DNA of 64,000 nucleotides from Variovorax beijingensis. Its GTDB lineage: Bacteria > Pseudomonadota > Gammaproteobacteria > Burkholderiales > Burkholderiaceae_C. The notes below the pieces were generated by a model. It was given only the letters and a program-made list of their open reading frames with translations, was not told where the DNA came from and ran no database searches. The stretch spans positions 182,182 to 246,181 of the forward strand of contig NZ_RXFQ01000010.1 in the NCBI RefSeq assembly GCF_003951285.1, in the 5' to 3' direction. The translations under genes and the position numbers were made by a program. Below are positions 49,007-58,296 of this stretch, piece after piece; position 1 is the first letter of the stretch; each line of letters opens with the position of its first letter.

Positions 49007-49984
49007 TCACTCGGCCTTGATGTTGGCGTCGCGCACGAGCTGACCGTAGTGGTCGAACTCCTGCCTGTTCATCGCCGCGAAGGCTTCGCCGGCCAGCGTG
49101 CCGGGCTCGCCGCCCAGGGCCTTGATGCGCGTTTGCACATCGGCCAGCTTCAGCGTGCGCACGAGCTCGGCGTCCAGCCGCTCGACCGCGGGCCGCGGCG
49201 TGCCGGCCGTCACGTAGAGGCCGTACCAGGTGGATACGTCCGCGCCCTTGATGCCCTGCTCGGCCAGCGTGGGCACGTCGGGCAGCTCGGGCGAGCGCTG
49301 CGGCGCGCTCACCGCCAGCGCGCGGAACTTGCCGGCCTTGATCTGGCCCATGGCGGAGGAGGTGCTGTCGAACATCATGTCGACCTCGCCGCCGATGATG
49401 TCGATGTGCGCCTGCGAGCTGCCCTTGTAGGGCACGTGGATCGACTTCATGCCGGTGGCCAGGTTGAAGGCCTCGCCGCCCACGTGCTGCGTGCTGCCGA
49501 TGCCGGAGGAGGCGTACTTGAAGCCGCCCGGCTTGGCGCCCATGGCCGCGACCAGGTCCTTCACCGACCTGTAGGGCGAGCTGGCCGAGACCACCAGCAC
49601 GTTGGGCATCACGGCCACCAGGCCGATCGGCTGCAGGTCTTTCAGCGGGTCGTACTTGAGCTTGAGGATGTGGGGCGCCACCGCCTGTGCGGTGTTGGTG
49701 GCCAGCAGCAGCGTGCTGCCGTCGGCCGCGGCGCGCGCCGTGAGTTCGCCGGCAATCGTGTTGGAGGCGCCGGGCCGGTTCTCCACCGTCACGGGCTGCT
49801 TGAGCACCGGCGCGAACTTGTCGGCCAGCACGCGCGCCAGGATGTCGGTGCCGCCGCCGGGCGAGGCGCCGACCAGGATGCGCAGCGGCTTGTCGGGATA
49901 GGCCGGCTGCTGCGCAGCGGCGGTGGCGGCCATCAGCGCCAGCGCAGCCGCGCCTGCCGCGCGAGCCAGAAAGGATTGCTTCAT
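49007..49984 (-). CDS. Bug/TctC-family periplasmic solute receptor
   Basis: 325 residues. Signal peptide MKQSFLARAAGAAALALMAATAAAQ, then YPDKPLRILVGASPGGGTDILARVLADKFAPVLKQPVTVENRPGASNTIAGE, the Bug signature. YKGSSQAHIDIIGGEVDMMFDS and WYGLYVTAGTPRPAVERL are family blocks. Tripartite tricarboxylate-type receptors bind carboxylates; ligand unknown and no TctA/TctB membrane genes are present here. AGGAGACA precedes ATG 49984. Operon with pdxA and divergent from a LysR gene. Confidence 0.94.
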   Translation of the reverse strand: MKQSFLARAAGAAALALMAATAAAQQPAYPDKPLRILVGASPGGGTDILARVLADKFAPVLKQPVTVENRPGASNTIAGELTARAAADGSTLLLATNTAQAVAPHILKLKYDPLKDLQPIGLVAVMPNVLVVSASSPYRSVKDLVAAMGAKPGGFKYASSGIGSTQHVGGEAFNLATGMKSIHVPYKGSSQAHIDIIGGEVDMMFDSTSSAMGQIKAGKFRALAVSAPQRSPELPDVPTLAEQGIKGADVSTWYGLYVTAGTPRPAVERLDAELVRTLKLADVQTRIKALGGEPGTLAGEAFAAMNRQEFDHYGQLVRDANIKAE

Positions 49985-50018
49985 CGGTGTGTCTCCTGCT
50001 TGTTTGGCGCGAGCTTAG

Positions 50019-50061
50019 GGAGCTTCGTGCGGCCGATCCAATCGAAAAAGCCCGAAGCTCC
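50019..50061. promoter_or_regulatory. Inverted repeat GGAGCTTCG-N25-CGAAGCTCC between Bug receptor and LysR gene
   Basis: Perfect 9-base arms at 50019-50027 and 50053-50061 inside the 91-base divergent interval. It may be a pair of half sites for the adjacent LysR-type regulator, or a hairpin in either leader. The right arm ends 14 bases before the LysR ATG. Confidence 0.5.
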
Positions 50062-50075
50062 ATATACTTTTGTGC

Positions 50076-51011
50076 ATGACCTCCGGTTCCGGCCTGACCG
50101 ACGCATCGCTGATGCTCCATGTGCGGCCGCGCCAGCTGCTCCTGCTGGCCCGGCTCGACGCCCACCGCCATCTGGGCCGCGCGGCCGAGGCCATGAACAT
50201 CAGCCAGCCGGCCGCCACCAAGCTGCTGCAGCAGCTGGAGGATTCGCTCGGCGAAAGGCTCTTCGAGCGCCTTGCGCGCGGCATGGAGCCCACGCCCTAC
50301 GGCGAAATCCTGATCCGCTACGCCCGCCGCGTGCTCAGCGACTTCGGCAGCGCCCGCGAGGAAATGCTCGCGCTGCGCTCGGGCCTGCGCGGTTCGCTGC
50401 GCGTGGGCAGCGTGCCGGGCGCCGTGCCCGAGCTGCTGGCGCCGGCGCTGGTCGAATACCACCGCCGCCATCCGCAGGTGGCCGTGTCGGTGGTGGTCGA
50501 GACCAGCGACGTGATGCAGGCGCAGCTGGAGCAGGGCGATGTCGACCTGGTGCTGGGCCGGCTCACCGACAGCCACGACGAAGCCAAGTACGCGAGCGTG
50601 CCGCTCCTGGGCGAATCGCAGGTGGTCGTGGTACGCGCCGCACACCCGGTGTTCGAGCGCGCCACCGTCACGCTGGCCGAGATGGCGAACTGGTCCTGGG
50701 TGCTGCAGCCGCCGGGCTCGCCGCAGCGCGGGCGCTTCGAGGCGGCGATGCGCGAAGCGGGCATCCAGGCGCGGCTCGACATCATCGAAACGGCATCGCC
50801 GATCGCCATTACCGCCTTGCTGGAGAACTCCGACATGGCGGCTGTGATGCCGGCTTCGCAGGCCAGCCACTACGCCCGGCTGGGCGTGTTGCGCACGGTG
50901 CCGGTGGACCTGCCGGTGCGCGTGCCGCCGATCTGCCTCGTCACCCGGCAGGACCGCGCGCTCTCACCGGCCGCGGCGCAGTTCCGGCGCCAGCTGCTGG
51001 GCGGCGGCTGA
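50076..51011 (+). CDS. LysR-family transcriptional regulator
   Basis: 311 residues. Winged HTH at about 15-75 (LLLLARLDAHRHLGRAAEAMNISQPAATKLLQQLEDSLGERLFER), then a PBP-like effector domain (GSLRVGSVPGAVPELLAPALVEYHRRHPQVAVSVVVETSD). Closest in style to the GbpR/CbpR and PcaQ-type regulators. Divergent from the Bug receptor-pdxA pair and therefore its likely regulator, with the inverted repeat at 50019-50061 as candidate binding site. ATG 50076 is chosen; a TTG two codons earlier is unlikely. Confidence 0.93.
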   Translation: MTSGSGLTDASLMLHVRPRQLLLLARLDAHRHLGRAAEAMNISQPAATKLLQQLEDSLGERLFERLARGMEPTPYGEILIRYARRVLSDFGSAREEMLALRSGLRGSLRVGSVPGAVPELLAPALVEYHRRHPQVAVSVVVETSDVMQAQLEQGDVDLVLGRLTDSHDEAKYASVPLLGESQVVVVRAAHPVFERATVTLAEMANWSWVLQPPGSPQRGRFEAAMREAGIQARLDIIETASPIAITALLENSDMAAVMPASQASHYARLGVLRTVPVDLPVRVPPICLVTRQDRALSPAAAQFRRQLLGGG

Positions 51012-51045
51012 AGCCTTTGGACTGAGGTTTTCCATGCTGTATTGC

Positions 51046-51112
51046 GCCAACTAGGGAATCTCCTAGCCAACTGGTGCATGAAAGTACCAAGGCGAGCCAG
51101 CGAAGTACCAAG
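51046..51112. promoter_or_regulatory. Array of four phased CCAA boxes upstream of polyol operon (candidate AraC sites)
   Basis: CCAA occurs at 51047, 51067, 51087 and 51108, steps of 20, 20 and 21 bases. The first two are embedded in GCCAACT, the last two in AAGTACCAAG (51082-51091 and 51103-51112). Same-face direct repeats about two helical turns apart are the usual layout for AraC-family activators, and an AraC gene lies in this operon. The last box would overlap the -35 of a promoter with CAGAAT (51131-51136) as -10. A CTAGG-N6-CCTAG inverted repeat overlaps the first two boxes. Confidence 0.5.
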
Positions 51113-51190
51113 CCCGCAAGCGCGTTTCTCCAGAATCCCGCCACGGCGACCCAAACAGAGAGAGGGCGTCGCTCACCTCTAGGAGACAAC

Positions 51191-52501
51191 ATGAAGCGTT
51201 TTCTGAAAGCGGGCCTCGTCCTCGCACTCGCCGGCACGGGGCTCGCCTCCCAGGCCGCCACCGAACTCGTGATCGCGACCGTCAACAACGGCCACATGAT
51301 CGAGATGCAGAAGCTCACCCCCTTCTTCGAAAAGGCCAACCCCGACATCAAGCTCAAGTGGGTCACGCTGGAAGAAGGCACGCTGCGCCAGCGCGTGACC
51401 ACCGACATCGCCACCAAGGGTGGCCAGTTCGACGTGATGACCATCGGCCTGTACGAGGCGCCGATCTGGTCGAAGAAGGGCTGGCTCCAGCCGATTGCCA
51501 CCGACGCCGCCTACGACGCCGACGACCTGCTGCCCGCCATCCGCGCGGGCCTCTCGTACGAAGGCAAGCTCTACGCCGCGCCGTTCTACGGCGAGAGCTC
51601 GATGCTCATGTACCGCAAGGACCTGGCGGACAAGGTCGGCTTCAAGATGCCCGAGCAGCCCACCTGGGCGCAGGTGAAGGAGCTGGCCGGCAAGATCCAC
51701 GACCCGAAGGCCGGCGTGTACGGCATGTGCCTGCGCGGCAAGCCCGGCTGGGGCGACAACATGGCCTTTTTGACCACGCTGGTGAATACCAACGGCGGCC
51801 AGTGGTTCGACATGCAGTGGAAGCCGCAGATCGATACCAAGCCGTGGAAGGACGCGATCAACTTCTACGTCGACCTGATGAAGGCCTACGGCCCGCCTGG
51901 TGCCTCGGCCAACAGCTTCAACGAGAACCTCGCGCTGTTCAACGAGGGCAAGTGCGGCATGTGGGTGGACGCGACCATCGCGGCCTCGTTCATCAGCGAT
52001 CCGAAGCAGTCGAAGGTGGCCGACAAGGTGGCGTTCGCGCAGGCACCCGTGGCCGTCACGCCCAAGGGCGCCAACTGGCTGTGGACCTGGAACCTGGCCA
52101 TTCCCGCCAGCTCGACCAAGGGCGCGGCCGCACAGACCTTCGTGAAGTGGGCCACTTCCAAGGAGTACGTGAACCTGGTCGCCAAGGAGCATGGCTGGGC
52201 CACGGTGCCCACCGGCACGCGCAAGTCGACCTATGCGAACGCCGAGTTCCAGAAGGTTGCCAAGTTCGCCGCGGCCGAGAAGAAGGCCATCGACACCGCC
52301 AACCTCAGCGACAGCACCTTGCCCAAGTCACCGTACGTGGGCGTGCAGTACGCGGCCATTCCCGAGTTCCAGGCCATCGGCGTGGCGGTGGGCCAGCAGA
52401 TGAGCGCGGCGCTGTCGGGCAAGGTCACGGTCGACCAGGCGCTGAAGACCTCGCAGACGGCGGCCGAGCGCGAAATGAAGAAGGCTGGCTACTACAAGTA
52501 A
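51191..52501 (+). CDS. smoE: Polyol (sorbitol/mannitol-type) ABC transporter substrate-binding protein
   Basis: 436 residues, periplasmic, family 1 extracellular solute-binding. Signal to about residue 23 (GTGLASQAA), then TELVIATVNNGHMIEMQKLTPFFEKANPDIKLKWVTLEEGTLRQRVTTDIATKGGQFDVMTIGLYEAPIW, highly typical of the Rhodobacter SmoE / MtlE type. GMCLRGKPGWGDNMAFLTTLVNTNGGQWFDMQW is also diagnostic. AGGAGACAAC directly precedes ATG 51191; its complement occurs in the candidate RNA at 26485-26494. Leads the polyol operon. Confidence 0.94.
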   Translation: MKRFLKAGLVLALAGTGLASQAATELVIATVNNGHMIEMQKLTPFFEKANPDIKLKWVTLEEGTLRQRVTTDIATKGGQFDVMTIGLYEAPIWSKKGWLQPIATDAAYDADDLLPAIRAGLSYEGKLYAAPFYGESSMLMYRKDLADKVGFKMPEQPTWAQVKELAGKIHDPKAGVYGMCLRGKPGWGDNMAFLTTLVNTNGGQWFDMQWKPQIDTKPWKDAINFYVDLMKAYGPPGASANSFNENLALFNEGKCGMWVDATIAASFISDPKQSKVADKVAFAQAPVAVTPKGANWLWTWNLAIPASSTKGAAAQTFVKWATSKEYVNLVAKEHGWATVPTGTRKSTYANAEFQKVAKFAAAEKKAIDTANLSDSTLPKSPYVGVQYAAIPEFQAIGVAVGQQMSAALSGKVTVDQALKTSQTAAEREMKKAGYYK

Positions 52502-52577
52502 GCCGGGCTTTCTTTCTTGCTCCCTCCCCTTCCCCCAGCGGGGGAAGGAGCCAGAGACAACGAGAAGGAACTTCCTC

Positions 52578-53435
52578 ATGAAACGACTCCTGCCCCGCGC
52601 CCTCATGGCGCCCGCCGTGCTCACGCTCCTCATGTGGATGATCGTGCCGCTCGCGATGACGTTGTACTTCTCGTTCGTGAACTACAACCTCATGCAGCCC
52701 GGCGAACGCACCTTCGCGGGCATCGAGAACTTTCACTACTTCGTCACCGATCCGGACTTCTGGCCCGCCACCTGGAACACGCTGATGCTGATCGGCAGCG
52801 TGATCGTCATCACGGTGGTGTTCGGCGTGCTGCTCGCGCTCCTGGTGAACGAGCCCTTCCCGGGCCGCGGCATCGTGCGGGTGCTGCTGATCTCGCCCTT
52901 CTTCGTCATGCCCGCGGTCAACGCGCTGCTGTGGAAGCACATGATGATGAACCCCATCTACGGCATCCTGGCCGACGTGTGGCGCTTCTTCGGCGCGCAG
53001 CCGGTCGACTGGCTCACCGACGTGCCGCTGTTCTCGGTGATCGTCATGGTGGCCTGGCAGTGGCTGCCCTTCGCCTGCCTGATCTTCATCACCTCGCTGC
53101 AGTCGCTCGACCGCGAGCAGATGGAGGCCGCGCGCATGGACGGCGCGAGCGCGTTCCAGCGCTTCTTCTACCTGACCATCCCGCACCTCGGCCGGCCGAT
53201 GGCGGTGGTGATCATGATCGAGATGATCTTCCTGCTCAGCGTGTTCGCCGAGATTGCCATCACCACCAATGGCGGACCGGGCAACGAGAGCACCAACATG
53301 ACCTACCTGATCTTCAAGCAGTCGCTGATGAACTTCGACGTGGGCGTGGCCTCGGCCGGTGCGCTGTTCGCGGTGGTGCTGGCCAACATCGTGGCCGTGT
53401 TCCTGATCCGCATCATCGGCAAGAACCTGGATTAA
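52578..53435 (+). CDS. smoF: Polyol ABC transporter permease 1
   Basis: 285 residues with six membrane segments. MAPAVLTLLMWMIVPLAMTLYFSFVNYNLM, then the EAA loop SLQSLDREQMEAARMDGASAFQRFFYLTIPHLGRPMAVVI. Matches the MalF-like subunit of SmoEFGK. AAGGA precedes ATG 52578. The 76-base gap after smoE contains CCCCTTCCCCCAGCGGGGGAAGG, a short hairpin that may shield the smoE message. Confidence 0.94.
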   Translation: MKRLLPRALMAPAVLTLLMWMIVPLAMTLYFSFVNYNLMQPGERTFAGIENFHYFVTDPDFWPATWNTLMLIGSVIVITVVFGVLLALLVNEPFPGRGIVRVLLISPFFVMPAVNALLWKHMMMNPIYGILADVWRFFGAQPVDWLTDVPLFSVIVMVAWQWLPFACLIFITSLQSLDREQMEAARMDGASAFQRFFYLTIPHLGRPMAVVIMIEMIFLLSVFAEIAITTNGGPGNESTNMTYLIFKQSLMNFDVGVASAGALFAVVLANIVAVFLIRIIGKNLD

Positions 53436-53440
53436 CGACC

Positions 53441-54265
53441 ATGCAACCCAGCAACTTCCTTCCCCAACTGCTGCGCACCGCCGGTGCGTGGGCCGTGGCG
53501 CTGCTGCTGTTCTTTCCGCTCGGCTGGCTGTTCCTCACGGCCTTCAAGACGGAGCTGCAGGCGATCCACGTGCCGCCGCTTTTCATCTTCGAGCCCACGC
53601 TCGGCAACTTCAGCGAAGTGCAGCGCCGCAGCGACTACCTGCTGTATGCGCGCAATTCGCTCATTACCAGCCTGGGCTCGACCATCATCGGCCTCTTGAT
53701 CGCGGCGCCCGCCGCGTACTCGATGGCCTTCTTCCGCACGAAGAGGACGCGCGACATCCTGATGTGGATGCTCTCCACCAAGATGATGCCGGCCGTCGGT
53801 GCGCTGGTGCCGATCTACGTGCTCGCGCAGACTGCGGGCCTCCTGGATTCGCTCACCGCGCTCACGGTCGTTTTCACGCTGTCGAACCTGCCGATCATGG
53901 TGTGGATGCTCTACAGCGCCTACAAGGACATTCCGAACGAGATCCTCGAGGCCGCGCGCATGGACGGCGCCAGCCTGTGGACCGAGTTCCGCCACGTCGT
54001 GCTGCCGCTGTCGGTGGGCGGCCTTGCATCGACCGGCCTCCTGTGCCTGGTGCTGAGCTGGAACGAGGCCTTCTGGGCGCTCAACCTCAGCTCGGCCAAG
54101 GCCGGCACGCTGGCCACGCTGATCGCCTCGTACTCCAGCCCCGAGGGCCTGTTCTGGGCCAAGCTGTCGGCGGCCTCGCTGATGGCCATTGCGCCCATCG
54201 TCGTGTTCGGCTGGTTCAGCCAGAAGCAGCTCGTCCAGGGCCTGACCTTCGGCGCTGTCAAGTAA
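53441..54265 (+). CDS. smoG: Polyol ABC transporter permease 2
   Basis: 274 residues, MalG-like. AVALLLFFPLGWLFLTAFKTELQAIHVPP, TLGNFSEVQRRSDYLLYARNSLITSLGSTIIGLLIAAPAAYSMAFF and the EAA loop YKDIPNEILEAARMDGASLWTEFRHVVLPLSVGGLAST. LSWNEAFWALNLSSAKAGTLATLIASYSSPEGLFWAKLSAAS is diagnostic of polyol transporters. ATG 53441 lies five bases after the smoF stop. Confidence 0.94.
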   Translation: MQPSNFLPQLLRTAGAWAVALLLFFPLGWLFLTAFKTELQAIHVPPLFIFEPTLGNFSEVQRRSDYLLYARNSLITSLGSTIIGLLIAAPAAYSMAFFRTKRTRDILMWMLSTKMMPAVGALVPIYVLAQTAGLLDSLTALTVVFTLSNLPIMVWMLYSAYKDIPNEILEAARMDGASLWTEFRHVVLPLSVGGLASTGLLCLVLSWNEAFWALNLSSAKAGTLATLIASYSSPEGLFWAKLSAASLMAIAPIVVFGWFSQKQLVQGLTFGAVK

Positions 54266-54282
54266 AGAAAGGGAGACACCCC

Positions 54283-55320
<1,038 letters not shown>

Positions 55321-55333
55321 TTTCTTCCGGAAC

Positions 55334-56791
55334 ATGCCCGTGACCCTTGCAGCAGCGCCTCTCGATGCGCCAACTCCACCCCCGGCTCCTTCGGAGTTCA
55401 TGGTGCTTCACCTTGGACTCGGCTCGTTCCATCGGGCTCATCAGGCCGTCTACCTGCAGCGGCTGATCGATGCGGGCGACACCCGCTGGTCGCTCTCGGG
55501 CGCCAACATCCGGCCCGACATGGCCGAGGTCGTCGCCGCGCTGCAGGCGCAGGGCGGGCGCTACACGCTCGAAACCGTGTCGCCGGCCGGCGAGTACCGC
55601 TACGAACAGATCGAGGCCATCCGCGAAGTGCTGTCGTGGGAGCCCTCGCTGGCCGCGGTGGTTGCGCGCGGCGCGGCGCCGTCCACGCGCATCGTGTCCT
55701 TCACTGTGACCGAGGCTGGCTATTACCTCGACACCAAGGGCCGGCTGGACCTGTCGTTCGCCGATCTCGCGGCCGATATCGATCGCGCGCGGCGCGGCGA
55801 TGCCCCGGCCGAGGGCGTGACCATCTACGGCGCCGTCTGCGCGATCCTGCGTGCGCGCAAGGCCGCGCAGGCCGGCGCGGTCACGCTGCTCAACTGCGAC
55901 AACCTGCGCCACAACGGCGATCGCTTCCGTGCCGGTCTGCTCGAATTCATCGAGCGCGCGGGCGATGCCGATCTGCTGGCATGGGTGCAGGCGAACATCG
56001 CCTGCCCGAACGCGATGGTCGACCGCATCACGCCGCGCCCGCCGCCCGAACTGCGCGCGCGCGTGAAGGCCGCGACGGGGCGCGAGGATGCGGCCGCGAT
56101 CACCGGCGAGAGCTTCATCCAGTGGGTGATCGAAGACAACTTCGCAGCCGACCGGCCCGACTGGGGCCGCGTGGGCGTGGAGCTGGTCGAGTCGGTGCAG
56201 CCATACGAAGAGGCCAAGATCCGCATCCTCAACGCCACGCACAGCTGCATCGCCTGGGCCGGCACGCTGGCGGGGCTGAATTTCATCCACGAAGGCACGC
56301 ACGACGCGGCCATCCGCAAGATGGCCTTCGACTACGTCACCGACGACGTGATCCCGTGCCTCAGCCCGAGCCCGATCGACCTCGCGGCCTACCGCGACGT
56401 GGTGCTCGACCGCTTCGGCAACCCCGCGATCCGCGACACCAACCAGCGCGTGGCGGCCGACGGCTTCTCCAAGATCCCGGGCTTCATCGCGCCCACGGTG
56501 CGCGAGCGGCTCGCCGCGAGGCAGCCGATCGACAGCGTCGCGATGCTGCCCGCGCTGTTCCTCGCCTTCCTGCAGCGCTGGCATCGCGGGGCGCTGCCCT
56601 ATGCCTACCAGGACCAGGGCATGGACGAGGCCGTGGCGCACGCGATCTGCGATGCCGCCGATCCAGTGTTCGCGCTGTGCTCCGACACCGCACTGTGGGG
56701 CGCCGCCGCGGGCGATGCGCGGCTGGTGGGCGCGGTGCGCGCAGCGAGCGCGCGCGTGACAAGTTTCCTGAAACCTGGAGCAACGACATGA
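55334..56791 (+). CDS. dalD: D-arabinitol 4-dehydrogenase / mannitol dehydrogenase family
   Basis: 485 residues, long-chain polyol dehydrogenase. LHLGLGSFHRAHQAVYLQRL is the NAD-binding start, TLLNCDNLRHNG follows, and the catalytic stretch EEAKIRILNATHSCIAWAG has Lys295, Asn300 and His303, the residues expected for this family. The ATHSCIAWAGTL wording is closer to D-arabitol dehydrogenases than to mannitol 2-dehydrogenases (KLRLLNGGHS). With xylulokinase in the same cluster, D-arabitol to D-xylulose is the favoured reaction; mannitol to fructose is the alternative. Stop overlaps the next start by four bases. Confidence 0.88.
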   Translation: MPVTLAAAPLDAPTPPPAPSEFMVLHLGLGSFHRAHQAVYLQRLIDAGDTRWSLSGANIRPDMAEVVAALQAQGGRYTLETVSPAGEYRYEQIEAIREVLSWEPSLAAVVARGAAPSTRIVSFTVTEAGYYLDTKGRLDLSFADLAADIDRARRGDAPAEGVTIYGAVCAILRARKAAQAGAVTLLNCDNLRHNGDRFRAGLLEFIERAGDADLLAWVQANIACPNAMVDRITPRPPPELRARVKAATGREDAAAITGESFIQWVIEDNFAADRPDWGRVGVELVESVQPYEEAKIRILNATHSCIAWAGTLAGLNFIHEGTHDAAIRKMAFDYVTDDVIPCLSPSPIDLAAYRDVVLDRFGNPAIRDTNQRVAADGFSKIPGFIAPTVRERLAARQPIDSVAMLPALFLAFLQRWHRGALPYAYQDQGMDEAVAHAICDAADPVFALCSDTALWGAAAGDARLVGAVRAASARVTSFLKPGATT

Positions 56792-57576
56792 GCGAACGTT
56801 TGAAGAACCGCCACGTGCTGCTGACCGGCGCCGGTGGCGGCATCGGCCTGGCCGTGGCCGAGGCCTGCATTGCCGAGGGCGCGCGCTGCAGCGTGATCGA
56901 CCGCGCGGCGGCGGCGCCCGAGGCCGTGCGTGCGCTGCAGCAGCAGCGCCCCGACAAGCTCGCCTACATCGCGGCCGACGTGACCGATACGCAGGCCATC
57001 GCGCACATGCTGGCCGAGGCGCAGGTCGCGTTCGGGCCGATCCACACGCTGTTCAACAACGCCGCGGTGTTCGACCTGGCGCCGCTGCTCGACAGCGACG
57101 AGGCTTCGTTCGACCGGCTCTTTGCCGTCAACGTGAAGGGCATGTTCTTCGTGATGCAGGCCGTGCTGCGCCACATGGTGGAGGCCGGCACGCAGGGTGC
57201 GTCGGTCATCAACATGGCCTCGCAGGCGGGACGGCGCGGCGAGGCGCTGGTGTCGCACTACTGCGCGACCAAGGCGGCCGTCATCAGCTACACGCAGAGT
57301 GCCGCGCTGGCCATGGCGCCGCACGGCATCCGCGTCAACGGCATTGCACCCGGTGTGATCGACACGCCGATGTGGGACCATGTCGACAGCCTGTTCGCCA
57401 AGGCCCAGGGGCTGCCGCCGGGCGAGAAGAAGCGCCGCGTGGGCCTGGAGGTACCGCTCGGCCGCATGGGCGTGCCGGCCGACATCGCGGGCGCGGCGGT
57501 ATTCCTGGCCAGCGACGAGGCGCGCTACATCACGGCGCAGACCTTGAATGTCGATGGCGGCAACGTCATGAGTTGA
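56788..57576 (+). CDS. smoS: SDR-family polyol (sorbitol) dehydrogenase
   Basis: 262 residues, short-chain dehydrogenase. Cofactor motif TGAGGGIG at 13-20, NNAA at 90-93, catalytic Ser145, Tyr158 and Lys162 in SHYCATKAAV. The C-terminal RMGVPADIAGAAVFLASDEARYITAQTLNVDGGNVMS is typical. SmoS/PolS-type enzymes oxidise D-sorbitol to fructose or galactitol to tagatose. ATG overlaps the dalD stop (ATGA). Exact substrate inferred from the operon. Confidence 0.88.
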   Translation: MSERLKNRHVLLTGAGGGIGLAVAEACIAEGARCSVIDRAAAAPEAVRALQQQRPDKLAYIAADVTDTQAIAHMLAEAQVAFGPIHTLFNNAAVFDLAPLLDSDEASFDRLFAVNVKGMFFVMQAVLRHMVEAGTQGASVINMASQAGRRGEALVSHYCATKAAVISYTQSAALAMAPHGIRVNGIAPGVIDTPMWDHVDSLFAKAQGLPPGEKKRRVGLEVPLGRMGVPADIAGAAVFLASDEARYITAQTLNVDGGNVMS

Positions 57577-57604
57577 TGGTTTTCTGCATGCTTGCAAAAA
57601 AGTG

Positions 57605-58276
57605 ATGAACGAAGACTTCCATCTGTACCTCGACAGCGCCGACCTGTCTGAATTGCAGGCCTGCCTGCCGCACCCGGTGGTGCATGGCGTGACGACCAAT
57701 CCCACGCTGCTCAAGCGCGCCGGCATCGGCCGCGGCGAAGTGCCCGGTCTGCTCAAGCGCTGCATCGAGCTGGGTGCACGCCAGGTGCAGGCGCAGGTGT
57801 ATTCCAGCGAAGTCGACGGCATGCTCGACGACGCGGCCGCCTTGCTCTCGCACTTCGACCGGGGCCAGCTGGTCGTGAAGATTCCCGCCACGCGCCAGGG
57901 CCTGGACGCCGGCGCGCGGCTCATCGCGCAAGGCATGCCCGTCACCTGGACCGCCGTGTATGCGCCCGAGCAGGCGCACTTTGCCGCGCAGCTGGGCGCG
58001 GCCTACGCAGCGCCGTACCTCGGGCGGCTCGACGACGCCGGCGTCAATGGACTGGCGCTGATCGCGCAGATGCAGGCGCTGGTGGCGCGGCGCCCTTCGT
58101 CCGGCACGCGCCTGCTGGTCGCCAGCATCCGCTCGCGCGAGGCCTATCTTTCGTTGCTGGCGCTGGGCGTGGGCGCCATCACGATTCCGCCGCGCCTCTT
58201 TGCCGAGCTGCTCGACCATCCCGCCACGCTGGCCGCGGAGTGCGGCTTCCTGGCCGATGCGCGCGCCTTGCCCTGA
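57605..58276 (+). CDS. Fructose-6-phosphate-aldolase-like transaldolase family protein
   Basis: 223 residues, the length of FSA/MipB rather than of classical transaldolase. LYLDSADL, HGVTTNPTLLKRAG, VVKIPATRQGLDA (Schiff-base Lys92), WTAVYAPEQ, AAPYLGRLDDAGVNG and VASIRSREAYLSLL align throughout with E. coli FsaA. It could split fructose-6-phosphate into dihydroxyacetone and glyceraldehyde-3-phosphate or run in reverse. GTG 57602 directly precedes ATG 57605; ATG is preferred. No clear Shine-Dalgarno sequence. A catabolic aldolase inside a polyol operon is noteworthy. Confidence 0.85.
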   Translation: MNEDFHLYLDSADLSELQACLPHPVVHGVTTNPTLLKRAGIGRGEVPGLLKRCIELGARQVQAQVYSSEVDGMLDDAAALLSHFDRGQLVVKIPATRQGLDAGARLIAQGMPVTWTAVYAPEQAHFAAQLGAAYAAPYLGRLDDAGVNGLALIAQMQALVARRPSSGTRLLVASIRSREAYLSLLALGVGAITIPPRLFAELLDHPATLAAECGFLADARALP

Positions 58277-58296
58277 CAGAAGAGAATCCGAGAATC

